Assembly: GCA_021787175.1 (NCBI GenBank)
Contig: JAJYMF010000242.1
Span: 1-7,832, forward strand
Direction: 5' to 3'
DNA: 7,832 nucleotides
DNA from: Pseudomonadota bacterium
GTDB taxonomy: Bacteria > Pseudomonadota > Gammaproteobacteria > Xanthomonadales > Rhodanobacteraceae
Positions 1 to 5,884 of the stretch are shown one piece after another (position 1 is the first letter of the stretch; each line of letters starts with the position of its first letter). Made by a program: the position numbers and the translations under genes. The notes below the pieces were generated by a model. The model saw nothing but the letters and a program-made list of their open reading frames with translations. It did not search any database and was not told the origin of the DNA.

Positions 1-368
1 AGCGGCGTGCCGTTCCACAGCGTGACGATGCAGATCTCCTCGCCCTTCAGCCACTGTGCAGCGTCGCCCAGCGCGGTCTTGTCGATGGTGTGCTGCTCGA
101 AGGTTTCCGGCTGCATGAAATGCCAGAACTCGCCGTCGGAGTACAGATACTGCATGTCGCTGTCGACGACATCCGCACCCTCGACGGTTTCGTTGGCCTT
201 CAGCGTCTTTTCGACCACGCGCCCGTTCTTGAGGTTGCGGATGCGGATGCGGGTGAACGCCTGGCCCTTGCCCGGCTTGACGAAATCGGCATCGACGATG
301 GAGTGCGGGTCGCCGTCGACGATGATCTTCAGGCCGTTCTTGACATCGTTGAGACCGTAACTCGCCAT
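1..368 (-). CDS. efp: Elongation factor P (EF-P), 3' end cut by window edge
   Basis: EF-P binds ribosomes stalled on consecutive prolines, between the P and E sites, and speeds peptide-bond formation. The 122 residues visible, starting MASYGLNDVKNGLKI, match the family throughout. The N-terminal KOW-like domain contains FVKPGKGQAF, which places the modifiable lysine at residue 34 as in E. coli. The second domain begins near residue 65 and includes EGADVVDSDMQYLYSDGEFWHFM and ends at the edge with CIVTLWNGTPL. The rest of domain II and domain III (about 65 residues) lie outside the window. The start is the ATG read from 368, preceded by GGAG about 7 nt upstream. The gene diverges from epmB, whose product modifies EF-P, the same arrangement as in E. 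coli. Lys34 within PGKGQ implies beta-lysylation by EpmA/EpmB rather than rhamnosylation, which uses arginine at this position. Identification is secure. Confidence 0.97.
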   Translation of the reverse strand, partial: MASYGLNDVKNGLKIIVDGDPHSIVDADFVKPGKGQAFTRIRIRNLKNGRVVEKTLKANETVEGADVVDSDMQYLYSDGEFWHFMQPETFEQHTIDKTALGDAAQWLKGEEICIVTLWNGTP

Positions 369-383
369 GGCTGCTCCGATACG

Positions 384-406
384 AAAAAGCCGCCCGGTAA
401 GCGGCT
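384..406 (-). terminator. Terminator-like hairpin in the efp 5' leader
   Basis: Read on the minus strand, AGCCGC, a 7-nt loop TTACCGG, and GCGGCT form a perfect 6-bp GC-rich stem (388-406), followed directly by a run of five T (384-388, the first being the last base of the stem). It ends 15 nt before the efp start codon and upstream of its Shine-Dalgarno sequence. No minus-strand gene lies immediately upstream, so it does not obviously end another transcript. It could be an attenuator or a leader structure. If the efp promoter lies inside or downstream of it, it may have no role. The sequence pattern is clear; the function is inferred. Confidence 0.45.
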
Positions 407-410
407 AGAA
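405..410 (+). promoter_or_regulatory. Possible -10 element for epmB (TAGAAT)
   Basis: TAGAAT matches the sigma-70 -10 consensus at five of six positions and sits 38 bp before the epmB ATG at 448. Its GC-rich surroundings resemble those of the TATAAT near ffh at 7279-7284. No convincing -35 hexamer is found at 16-18 bp spacing. It also overlaps the right arm of the efp leader hairpin. Tentative. Confidence 0.3.
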
Positions 411-447
411 TGGCGGGCCTGCTGAGCGCCGCCGGATCAAGCCCGCA

Positions 448-1491
448 ATGATAACCGCAAGCCCCGCCATGGCGCAGCCGCAGCCGCAGCGGTCCGACTG
501 GCGGCAGACCTGGCGCGAGGCGATCACCGATCCGCGCGAACTGCTCGGCCTGCTCGATCTCGACCATCTCGCCGCCGGCCTGCCGGCCGCCGATGCCGGC
601 TTCCCGCTGCGCGTGCCGCGCGGCTTCGCCGCCCGCATGCGCCGCGGCGACGCGCGCGATCCGCTGCTGCTGCAGGTGCTGCCGCAACTCGCCGAACAGG
701 CGACGCGGCCCGGCTACGCCACCGACGCCGTCGGCGACGGCGCCGCGCGGGCGGCGCGCGGGGTACTGCACAAGTACGCCGGCCGCGCGCTGCTGATCGC
801 CAGCGGCAGCTGTGCGGTGCATTGCCGCTACTGCTTCCGCCGCCATTTCCCCTATGCCGAGGACACGGCCGCTGCCGGACACTGGCAGCAGGCGGTGGTT
901 TACGTGCGCGACCACGCCGACGTGCACGAGCTGATCCTGTCCGGCGGCGACCCGCTGTCGCTGGCGACATCCAAGCTGGCCGAACTCAGCGCCGCGCTGG
1001 CCGATATCCCGCACCTGCATCGCCTGCGCATCCACACGCGCCTGCCGGTGGTGCTGCCCGAGCGCGTGGACGGCGAGCTGCTGGCCTGGATCGGCGCGCT
1101 GCCCTGGCCGGTCGCGGTGGTGCTGCACGTCAACCATGCCGCCGAGCTGGACACCGCGGTCGCCGACGCCTGTACCCGCCTGCGCGATGCCGGCGCGCTG
1201 CTGCTGAACCAGTCGGTGCTGCTGCGCGGTGTCAACGACGACGTCGAAACCCTGGCCGCGCTGTCCGAACGGCTGTTTGCCTGCGGCGTGCTGCCGTATT
1301 ACCTGCACCAGCTCGACCGCGTGCACGGCGCCGCCCATTTCGAGGTGGACGACCCCCGGGCAGAGGCGCTCATCGAAGCCCTGCGCGCATGCCTGCCGGG
1401 CTATCTGTTGCCACGGCTGGTGCGCGAGGAGCCGGGTAAACCTTCGAAAACTCCGCTCCGATCTGTGGAAATGCCGGAGTCGATCCGGTAA
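448..1491 (+). CDS. epmB: EF-P beta-lysylation protein EpmB (radical-SAM lysine 2,3-aminomutase family)
   Basis: EpmB (YjeK) converts L-alpha-lysine to beta-lysine, which EpmA attaches to Lys34 of EF-P. The protein is 347 residues, close to the E. coli length of about 342. The radical-SAM cluster motif CAVHCRYCFRRHFPY gives 4Fe-4S ligands C122, C126 and C129. SGGDP at about 165-169 is the SAM-binding glycine motif. The C-terminal PSKTPL carries the expected PLP-binding lysine at about residue 334. Other family signatures are LRIHTRLPVV, LLNQSVLLRGVND and GVLPYYLHQLDRVHGAAHF. The ATG at 448 is chosen because it gives an N-terminus of normal length before SDWRQTWREAITDP. An in-frame ATG at 469 is an alternative, and neither has a good Shine-Dalgarno sequence. 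Divergent placement beside efp supports the assignment over a catabolic lysine 2,3-aminomutase, as does the shorter length. Confidence 0.96.
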   Translation: MITASPAMAQPQPQRSDWRQTWREAITDPRELLGLLDLDHLAAGLPAADAGFPLRVPRGFAARMRRGDARDPLLLQVLPQLAEQATRPGYATDAVGDGAARAARGVLHKYAGRALLIASGSCAVHCRYCFRRHFPYAEDTAAAGHWQQAVVYVRDHADVHELILSGGDPLSLATSKLAELSAALADIPHLHRLRIHTRLPVVLPERVDGELLAWIGALPWPVAVVLHVNHAAELDTAVADACTRLRDAGALLLNQSVLLRGVNDDVETLAALSERLFACGVLPYYLHQLDRVHGAAHFEVDDPRAEALIEALRACLPGYLLPRLVREEPGKPSKTPLRSVEMPESIR

Positions 1492-1578
1492 AAGCTAGAG
1501 CCAAGGCCGTGCTCGCACGCGGCCCGATTACCCGCCGGATGCGGGATTCATGCGCTCCATCCCCTGGCCGCATCGCCC
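1492..1578. other. Short intergenic gap between epmB and fimX-like gene
   Basis: This 87-bp gap contains a small perfect stem, CCCGC/GCGGG (1531-1535 and 1541-1545), and an imperfect GCCGTG/CACGCGGC pairing just before it. Neither is followed by a T-run, so no convincing terminator for epmB is seen. I see no clear promoter and no strong Shine-Dalgarno sequence ahead of the downstream ATG at 1579. The two genes could therefore be cotranscribed. Confidence 0.4.
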
Positions 1579-3639
1579 ATGAAGCAGGACACCGTCGTCA
1601 AGATTCTGTTTGCCGAGGACTCGCTGGAGGACGCCGAGCAGGCGATCAGCGTGCTGCGCAACGGCGGCATCGCCGTGCGCCCGGCGCGCGCCTCCAACGA
1701 GGCCGAGTTCGAGGCCGCGCTGGAAAGCCTGGGGCCGGATCTGGTGCTGGCCAACCCGGCCGCGCGTGATCTGCCGCTGGCCGAGGTGGCGCGCCTGATC
1801 GAGGCCACCGGCCGCGATATCGCCCTGGTCGCGCTGTGCGACGCCACCGATGAGGACCTGATCGTCAAAACGTTCGCCGACGGCGCGCGCGCACTGGCCC
1901 TGCGGCAGCGCCCGGAACACCTGCGCGCGATCGTCGAGCGCGAGATGGAGGCGCTGAGCATGCGCCGCGGCGTGCGCCGCCTGCAGACCGCACTGCGCGA
2001 ATCCGAGCGCCGCTGCGATTCGCTGCTGGACTCCTCGCGCGATCCGATCGCCTACGTGCACGAAGGCATGCACGTGCGTGCCAACCGCGCCTATCTCGAA
2101 ATGTTCGGCTTCGAGGAGTTCGACGAGATCGAAGGCCTGACCTTGCTGGATCTGGTTGCCGGCGACGATACCGAGGACTTCAAGGCCCTGCTCAAGCGCC
2201 TGTCGCGCGGCGAAAAGCCGCCGCCGCGGCTGGAACTCAAAGCCATGCGCGCCGACGGCGGCACCTTCGACGCCACCATGGAGTTCGCCCAGGCCACCTT
2301 CGAGGGCGAGCCCTGCCTGCAGATCGTGTTCCGCCGCCAGGTGGTCGATCAGGCGCTGGTGGAGCAGTTGCAGCGCGACCCGGCGACCGGCCTGTTCAAC
2401 CGCGGCCACATGCTGGCGCTGCTCGACGACGCCGTCGCGCACGCCGCGGGCGGACGCAACGATCAGGCGCTGCTGCTGATCGAACCGGACAACTACCGAG
2501 GCATCACCGACCAGATCGGCATCGGCAACAGCGACGCCTTCCTGCACGCCCTCGCCGCACGCCTGCTCGGCGCGCTGGGCGAACACGATGCCGCAGGCCG
2601 ACTGGGTGACTACACCTTCGGCGTGCTGCTGCGCTCGCGTCCGCACGAGGCGGTGCCGGCGCTGGCGCAGGCGCTGCTGCGCGCGGTCGCCGAGTCGATC
2701 CTGGACATCGGTGCGCGTTCACTGGCGGTGACGGTGAGCATCGGCGGCAGCCTGCTGGGCGAGCGCAACGCCAACGCGACCGGCCTGCTGGAGCGCTGCA
2801 GCGAAGCGCTGCGCGGTGCGCAGAACGAGGGCGGCAACCGCGTCGCGATTCACGATCCCGCCGCCCGCGAAAAGGCCGAGGCGGAAAAAGGCCGCTACTG
2901 GCTGGGCCTGCTCAAGGACGCGCTGGCGCACGACCGTTTCGTGCTCTACCACCAGCAGATCACCAGCCTGCAGGGCGGCGAAGGCGAATTGTCCGAGCTG
3001 CTGCTGCGCATGGACGGTCCCAAGGGGGTGATCCTGCCGAGCTATTTCCTGCCAGTGGCCGAACGCCACGGGCTGATGCCGGCGGTGGACCGCTGGGTGC
3101 TGCACGAGGCCATCCGGCTGCTCAGCGAGCCGGCGCGCCAAAGCCAGGGTCAGGTGCTGCTGATCAAGCTCTCGACGATATCCCTGGAGGATCCCACACT
3201 GCTGGGCTGGCTGCAGTCCACACTGATCGAGCACGACGTTCGCGGCCATCAGCTGGTGCTGGAGATGCCGGAGAGCAAGGTCGTCACCAGCCTGAAGCCG
3301 GCGCGGCAGTTCGTGCAGAGCCTGAAGCAGATCGGCTGCCGGTTTGCGCTGGAGCAGTTCGGCTCGGGTCTGAACTCGTTCCAGCTGCTCAGCCACGTCG
3401 ACGCCGATTTCCTCAAGATCGACCGCAACTACATGGCCGATCTGCCCCGGCATCCGGAGAACCAGCAGCGCATCCGCGAGATCTGCCGGCAGGCGTCGGC
3501 GCTGGGCAAGCAGACCGTGGCCGAGTGGGTCGAGGACGTTGCCAGCGTGTCGATACTCTACGGCTGCGGGGTCGACTACGTGCAGGGCCACTTCCAGCAC
3601 GAGCCCGAACGCGTACTGCTGGCCGAAACGGCGCGTTGA
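1579..3639 (+). CDS. fimX: FimX-like protein: receiver-like, PAS, degenerate GGDEF and degenerate EAL domains
   Basis: This 686-residue protein matches Pseudomonas FimX (about 691 residues) in domain order and many local motifs. FimX binds c-di-GMP and promotes type IV pilus assembly and twitching. Residues 7-125 form a receiver-like domain; the expected phosphoacceptor position reads DLVLANPA, so it is probably not phosphorylated. A PAS domain follows at about 140-253 (RRCDSLLDSSRDPIAYVHEG, ANRAYLEMFGF). The GGDEF domain spans about 265-428, with the signature degenerated to GDYTF at 343-347. The inhibitory-site arginine is also missing. The EAL domain spans about 438-686, with EAL changed to ELL (473-475), DDFG changed to EQFG (592-595) and the usual asparagine replaced by lysine in LIKLSTISL. 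It is therefore very likely neither a cyclase nor a phosphodiesterase. LLR (475-477) and WVE (650-652) resemble the FimX ligand pocket, suggesting retained c-di-GMP binding. No membrane segments are seen. No pilus genes lie nearby. Confidence 0.85.
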   Translation: MKQDTVVKILFAEDSLEDAEQAISVLRNGGIAVRPARASNEAEFEAALESLGPDLVLANPAARDLPLAEVARLIEATGRDIALVALCDATDEDLIVKTFADGARALALRQRPEHLRAIVEREMEALSMRRGVRRLQTALRESERRCDSLLDSSRDPIAYVHEGMHVRANRAYLEMFGFEEFDEIEGLTLLDLVAGDDTEDFKALLKRLSRGEKPPPRLELKAMRADGGTFDATMEFAQATFEGEPCLQIVFRRQVVDQALVEQLQRDPATGLFNRGHMLALLDDAVAHAAGGRNDQALLLIEPDNYRGITDQIGIGNSDAFLHALAARLLGALGEHDAAGRLGDYTFGVLLRSRPHEAVPALAQALLRAVAESILDIGARSLAVTVSIGGSLLGERNANATGLLERCSEALRGAQNEGGNRVAIHDPAAREKAEAEKGRYWLGLLKDALAHDRFVLYHQQITSLQGGEGELSELLLRMDGPKGVILPSYFLPVAERHGLMPAVDRWVLHEAIRLLSEPARQSQGQVLLIKLSTISLEDPTLLGWLQSTLIEHDVRGHQLVLEMPESKVVTSLKPARQFVQSLKQIGCRFALEQFGSGLNSFQLLSHVDADFLKIDRNYMADLPRHPENQQRIREICRQASALGKQTVAEWVEDVASVSILYGCGVDYVQGHFQHEPERVLLAETAR

Positions 3640-3712
3640 CATCGCGCGTACGGCACTCCGTCACGGACGCGTACGGCGCTGACGCGTTCGGCAGACCCGA
3701 ATCCCGATGAGG

Positions 3713-3739
3713 ACGAAAGCGCGGCCTCAGCGGCCGCGC
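3713..3739 (-). terminator. Probable terminator of the rpsP-rimM-trmD-rplS transcript
   Basis: On the minus strand GCGCGGCC, a 5-nt loop, and GGCCGCGC make a perfect 8-bp all-GC stem (3719-3726 with 3732-3739), followed by TTTCGT. It lies about 95 bp beyond the rplS stop codon, with no gene in between. The T-run is short, so intrinsic termination may be only partly efficient. On the plus strand no T-run follows, so it is a weaker candidate for ending the fimX-like transcript. Confidence 0.55.
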
Positions 3740-3750
3740 GATGGGAAACC

Positions 3751-3796
3751 GCACTTCCGTACCGCCATGCCGTGCCGGCCTGCCGTACGGAAGTGC
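3751..3796. repeat. Perfect 12-bp inverted repeat with nested small hairpin
   Basis: GCACTTCCGTAC (3751-3762) is repeated in exact inverted form as GTACGGAAGTGC (3785-3796) around a 22-bp centre. The centre itself contains GCCG-TGC-CGGC (3769-3779), so the transcript could fold into a long hairpin with an apical stem. Neither flank has a T-tract; on the minus strand the next bases are GGTTTCCC. It lies between two gene 3' ends, consistent with a bidirectional termination or mRNA 3'-end stabilising structure. A protein-binding site or a dispersed chromosomal repeat unit cannot be excluded. Confidence 0.7.
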
Positions 3797-3833
3797 ATCC
3801 CGGTGTGCGTGACCGGCTGCGTGGCGCAGCGGA

Positions 3834-4190
3834 TCAGAGGCTGGCGCCGATGTCTTCCTTGATGCGTGCAGCCTTGCCCTCGAGCCCGCGCAGGTAATAC
3901 AGCTTGGCGCCGCGCACCTTGCCGCGCCGCTTGACCTGCACCGAGTCGATCGCCGGGCTGTGCGCCTGGAACACGCGCTCGACGCCGGTGCCGTGCGAGA
4001 TCTTGCGTACGGTGAAGGCCGAGTTCAGACCGCGGTTGCGGCGCGCGATGACCACGCCCTCGAAGGCCTGCACGCGTTCGCGGTTGCCTTCCTTGACCTT
4101 GACGTTGACCACGACCGTGTCGCCGGGAGCGAACTCCGGCAGCGTGCGGGTCATCTGTGCGGCTTCGAATTGCTCAATGATCTTGTTCAT
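3834..4190 (-). CDS. rplS: 50S ribosomal protein L19
   Basis: L19 is a large-subunit protein located at the 30S-50S interface. The sequence shows the family hallmarks FAPGDTVVVNVKVKEGNRER, QAFEGVVIARRNRGLNSAFTVRKIS, GVERVFQAHSPAIDSVQVKRRG and AKLYYLRGLEGKAARIKED. The length of 118 residues is normal (E. coli about 115). Two starts are possible: ATG at 4190 (MNKIIEQFEAAQM) or an in-frame GTG at 4199 that adds three residues (MSAMNKII). I chose the ATG, which has GAG-rich bases a few nucleotides upstream. The GTG start would resemble the remembered Xanthomonas N-terminus MSKLNK. This is the last gene of the rpsP-rimM-trmD-rplS cluster, 46 bp after trmD. The wording KEGNRERVQA and YYLRGLEGKAARIKED resembles Xanthomonadales L19. 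Confidence 0.96.
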   Translation of the reverse strand: MNKIIEQFEAAQMTRTLPEFAPGDTVVVNVKVKEGNRERVQAFEGVVIARRNRGLNSAFTVRKISHGTGVERVFQAHSPAIDSVQVKRRGKVRGAKLYYLRGLEGKAARIKEDIGASL

Positions 4191-4236
4191 GGCACTCACT
4201 CAAGTCGTCCAACCAGCGCCTGCGCCGCAAGCGGCC

Positions 4237-4986
4237 TCAGCGTAATGCCGCGAGCTGCTCGCGGCGGAATTCGTCCAGCAACCGGCGATCCGCGGCGTCC
4301 AGCTCGACCTGCGCCAGCAGATCCGGCCGCCGCTGCCAGGTGCGCCCCAGCGACTGCTGCCGGCGCCAGCGGCGGATCGCCGCGTGATCACCTGACAGCA
4401 ACACCTCCGGCACCGCACCCAGGTCATGCTGCTCGGGTCGCGTGTAATGCGGGCAGTCGAGCAGGCCGTCCGAAAACGAATCCTGCGCCGCCGATTCCGC
4501 GTGGTTCAGCGCGCCTTCCTGCAGCCTGCCGACCGCATCGATCACCACCGCCGCCGCCAACTCGCCGCCCGAAAGCACGTAGTCGCCGATCGACAGTTCC
4601 TCGTCCACCTCGGCCGCCAGCAGGCGCTCGTCCACGCCCTCGTAGCGTCCGCACAGCAGCAGCAGTCGCGGCAGTCGCGCCAGCTGCGCCACGCGGCGCT
4701 GGGTGAGCCTGGCACCCTGCGGGCTCAGGTACACCGTGTGCGCCGGCATTTCCGCCGCCGCACGCGCCGCGTCCAGCGTCGCGCGCAACGGCTCGATCAA
4801 CATCACCATCCCGGGGCCGCCGCCGTACGGGCGCTCGTCCACGGTACGCCAGGCATCGCTGGCGAAATCGCGCGGATTCCACGTCGCCACCACGAGCAGG
4901 CCGCGCTCCTGCGCCCGCCCGACCACGCCCAGCGCCGCCGCCTGGCGCACGAACTCGGGGAACAGCGTAACCACGTCGATGCGCAT
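4237..4986 (-). CDS. trmD: tRNA (guanine-N1)-methyltransferase TrmD
   Basis: TrmD methylates G37 next to the anticodon using S-adenosylmethionine, preventing +1 frameshifting. The 249-residue protein has the SPOUT trefoil-knot signatures YLSPQGARLTQRRV (86-99), LLLCGRYEGVDERL (109-122) and ELSIGDYVLSGGELAAAVVID (130-150). R154 and D169 fall at the same numbers as the catalytic arginine and aspartate reported for the E. coli enzyme. DSFSDGLLDCPHYTRPE (169-185) and the C-terminal tRNA-binding part with IRRWRRQQSLGRTW are typical. The start is ATG at 4986 (MRIDVVTLFPEF), with AAGGGA a few bases upstream. The open frame continues upstream, but that extension is unrelated to the family. The gene lies 32 bp after rimM and is probably cotranscribed with it. 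Confidence 0.97.
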   Translation of the reverse strand: MRIDVVTLFPEFVRQAAALGVVGRAQERGLLVVATWNPRDFASDAWRTVDERPYGGGPGMVMLIEPLRATLDAARAAAEMPAHTVYLSPQGARLTQRRVAQLARLPRLLLLCGRYEGVDERLLAAEVDEELSIGDYVLSGGELAAAVVIDAVGRLQEGALNHAESAAQDSFSDGLLDCPHYTRPEQHDLGAVPEVLLSGDHAAIRRWRRQQSLGRTWQRRPDLLAQVELDAADRRLLDEFRREQLAALR

Positions 4987-5018
4987 GGTTCCCTTCGCCC
5001 GGCACGCCGGCCCCGCAG

Positions 5019-5534
5019 TCAAAACTCCGGATCCCAGTCCACCGTGATGCGGCCCGAGCCCAGATCCACGTTCTGCACGCAACCACCCGGGACGAAGGGC
5101 AGCAATCGTTCGCGCTCACCGTCCCGGACCACCAGCACGTCGTTGGCACCGGTCGCGATCAGATGACTGACGCGCCCCAGCATCACACCCTCCAGGGTGA
5201 CGGCCTCGAGTCCTTCGAGGTCGGCCCAGTAGTACTCGCCTTCCGCCGGCGCCGGCAGCGCGTCACGCGGGATCTGAATCTCGGACCCTACCCACGCCAT
5301 CGCCGCGTCGCGGTCGCCGACGCCGGGCAGCAGGCCGATCAGGCTCTTGCCCTGCGTGCGACCTTTCACACCGTCCAGTACCGCGGTGTCACCGCCGCTG
5401 CCGACCAGCCACCACGGCTGGTAGGCGAAGATCTGCTCGCGCGGCTCGGTCCAGGATTCCAGCCGGACCGCGCCCTGCACGCCATGCACGCCCACGATGC
5501 GTCCCAGCGGGACGCGTCGGCCGGCGCCGCTCAC
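5019..5534 (-). CDS. rimM: Ribosome maturation factor RimM
   Basis: RimM binds ribosomal protein S19 and assists maturation of the 16S rRNA 3' domain and 30S head. The 171-residue protein begins with the RimM N-terminal barrel (VPLGRIVGVHGVQGAVRLESW, about 8-28). From about residue 97 it has the C-terminal PRC-barrel half, with GEYYWADLEGLEAV, LIATGANDVLVVRDG and LLPFVPGGCVQNVDL. The start is a GTG at 5534 whose GTGA overlaps the TGA of rpsP. It gives MSGAGRRVPLGRIVG, which fits the family length, whereas a longer upstream frame would run through rpsP. The tight overlap suggests translational coupling with rpsP. The usual role and the rpsP-rimM-trmD-rplS order match E. coli. Confidence 0.95.
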   Translation of the reverse strand: MSGAGRRVPLGRIVGVHGVQGAVRLESWTEPREQIFAYQPWWLVGSGGDTAVLDGVKGRTQGKSLIGLLPGVGDRDAAMAWVGSEIQIPRDALPAPAEGEYYWADLEGLEAVTLEGVMLGRVSHLIATGANDVLVVRDGERERLLPFVPGGCVQNVDLGSGRITVDWDPEF

Positions 5535-5782
5535 GCGGCCTGGCGCGAGGCTTCCTTGACCAGCACGCGCACCTTGTCGGAGAGCTGCGCGCCCTTGGCC
5601 ACCCACGCCTTGACCTTGCTCACATCGAGTTCGAGGCGCTTGTCCGCACCGACTGCGAGCGGGTTGAAATAGCCCAGGCGCTCGATGCTGCGGCCGTCGC
5701 GCTTGTTGCGCTCGTCCGTCACGACCACGTGGTAGAAGGGGCGGCCTTTGGCACCGCCGCGCGCCAGACGAATCTTGACCAT
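5531..5782 (-). CDS. rpsP: 30S ribosomal protein S16
   Basis: S16 is a small-subunit assembly protein that binds 16S rRNA. The 83-residue product has the family's N-terminal MVKIRLARGGAKGRPFYHVV, VTDERNKRDGRSIERLGYFNP, and the C-terminal half with LELDVSKVKAWVAKGAQLSDKV. The length matches the usual 80-90 residues. The start is ATG at 5782, with GGAG about 10 nt upstream. It is the first gene of a four-gene cluster with rimM, trmD and rplS, separated from ffh upstream by 102 bp that include a promoter-like sequence. Its stop codon overlaps the rimM GTG start. Confidence 0.97.
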   Translation of the reverse strand: MVKIRLARGGAKGRPFYHVVVTDERNKRDGRSIERLGYFNPLAVGADKRLELDVSKVKAWVAKGAQLSDKVRVLVKEASRQAA

Positions 5783-5841
5783 GTCGCGAAAACTCCGGTG
5801 AACAGCATCGGCCGGCTTTGGCTGACGCCGAAAAACTCGAT

Positions 5842-5870
5842 ATTGTAATGATTTTGCCGGCGAATGAAAG
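5842..5870 (-). promoter_or_regulatory. Possible promoter of the rpsP-rimM-trmD-rplS operon
   Basis: Reading the minus strand, TACAAT (5842-5847; five of six to the -10 consensus) lies 17 bp after CTTTCA (5865-5870), which matches the -35 consensus at three of six positions. It sits in an AT-rich patch, unusual in this GC-rich window, within the 102-bp ffh-rpsP gap and about 60 bp before the S16 start codon. No clear ffh terminator is seen in the gap, so readthrough from ffh is also possible. Confidence 0.5.
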
Positions 5871-5884
5871 CCTGCCGTGGATGT

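Larger units (their letters stand above)
3640..3833. other. Non-coding convergent gap between fimX-like gene and rplS
   Basis: The 194 bp between the ends of two converging genes shows no credible gene. It contains a repeated 10-mer CGCGTACGGC at 3645-3654 and 3668-3677, a terminator-like hairpin at 3719-3739, and a perfect 12-bp inverted repeat at 3751-3796. The word GTACGG or its complement occurs four times (3648, 3671, 3757 inverted, 3785). The likely role is transcription termination from both sides. Confidence 0.6.

Noticed and set aside
90..425. Plus-strand open frames over the efp region
   Set aside because: They are antisense to EF-P, which is clearly encoded on the minus strand with Lys34 and family motifs intact.
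1531..1545. CCCGC-GCGGG stem as a terminator after epmB
   Set aside because: Only 5 bp, with no T-run after it; such stems are common by chance at this GC content.
1528..2646. Minus-strand open frame of 372 codons over the front of the fimX-like gene
   Set aside because: Antisense shadow in high-GC DNA with biased composition and no recognisable motif, whereas the plus-strand product matches FimX along its full length.
2719..3642. Minus-strand open frame of 307 codons over the GGDEF/EAL half
   Set aside because: Same reason: low-complexity Q/L/A/H-rich translation opposite a well-supported gene.
4987..5082. Upstream extension of the trmD frame to 5082
   Set aside because: The extra 32 residues overlap rimM and do not resemble TrmD; ATG 4986 has a good Shine-Dalgarno sequence and the canonical MRIDVVTLFP start.
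5535..5606. Upstream extension of the rimM frame to 5606
   Set aside because: It would lie inside rpsP in another frame and add 24 residues not found in RimM.
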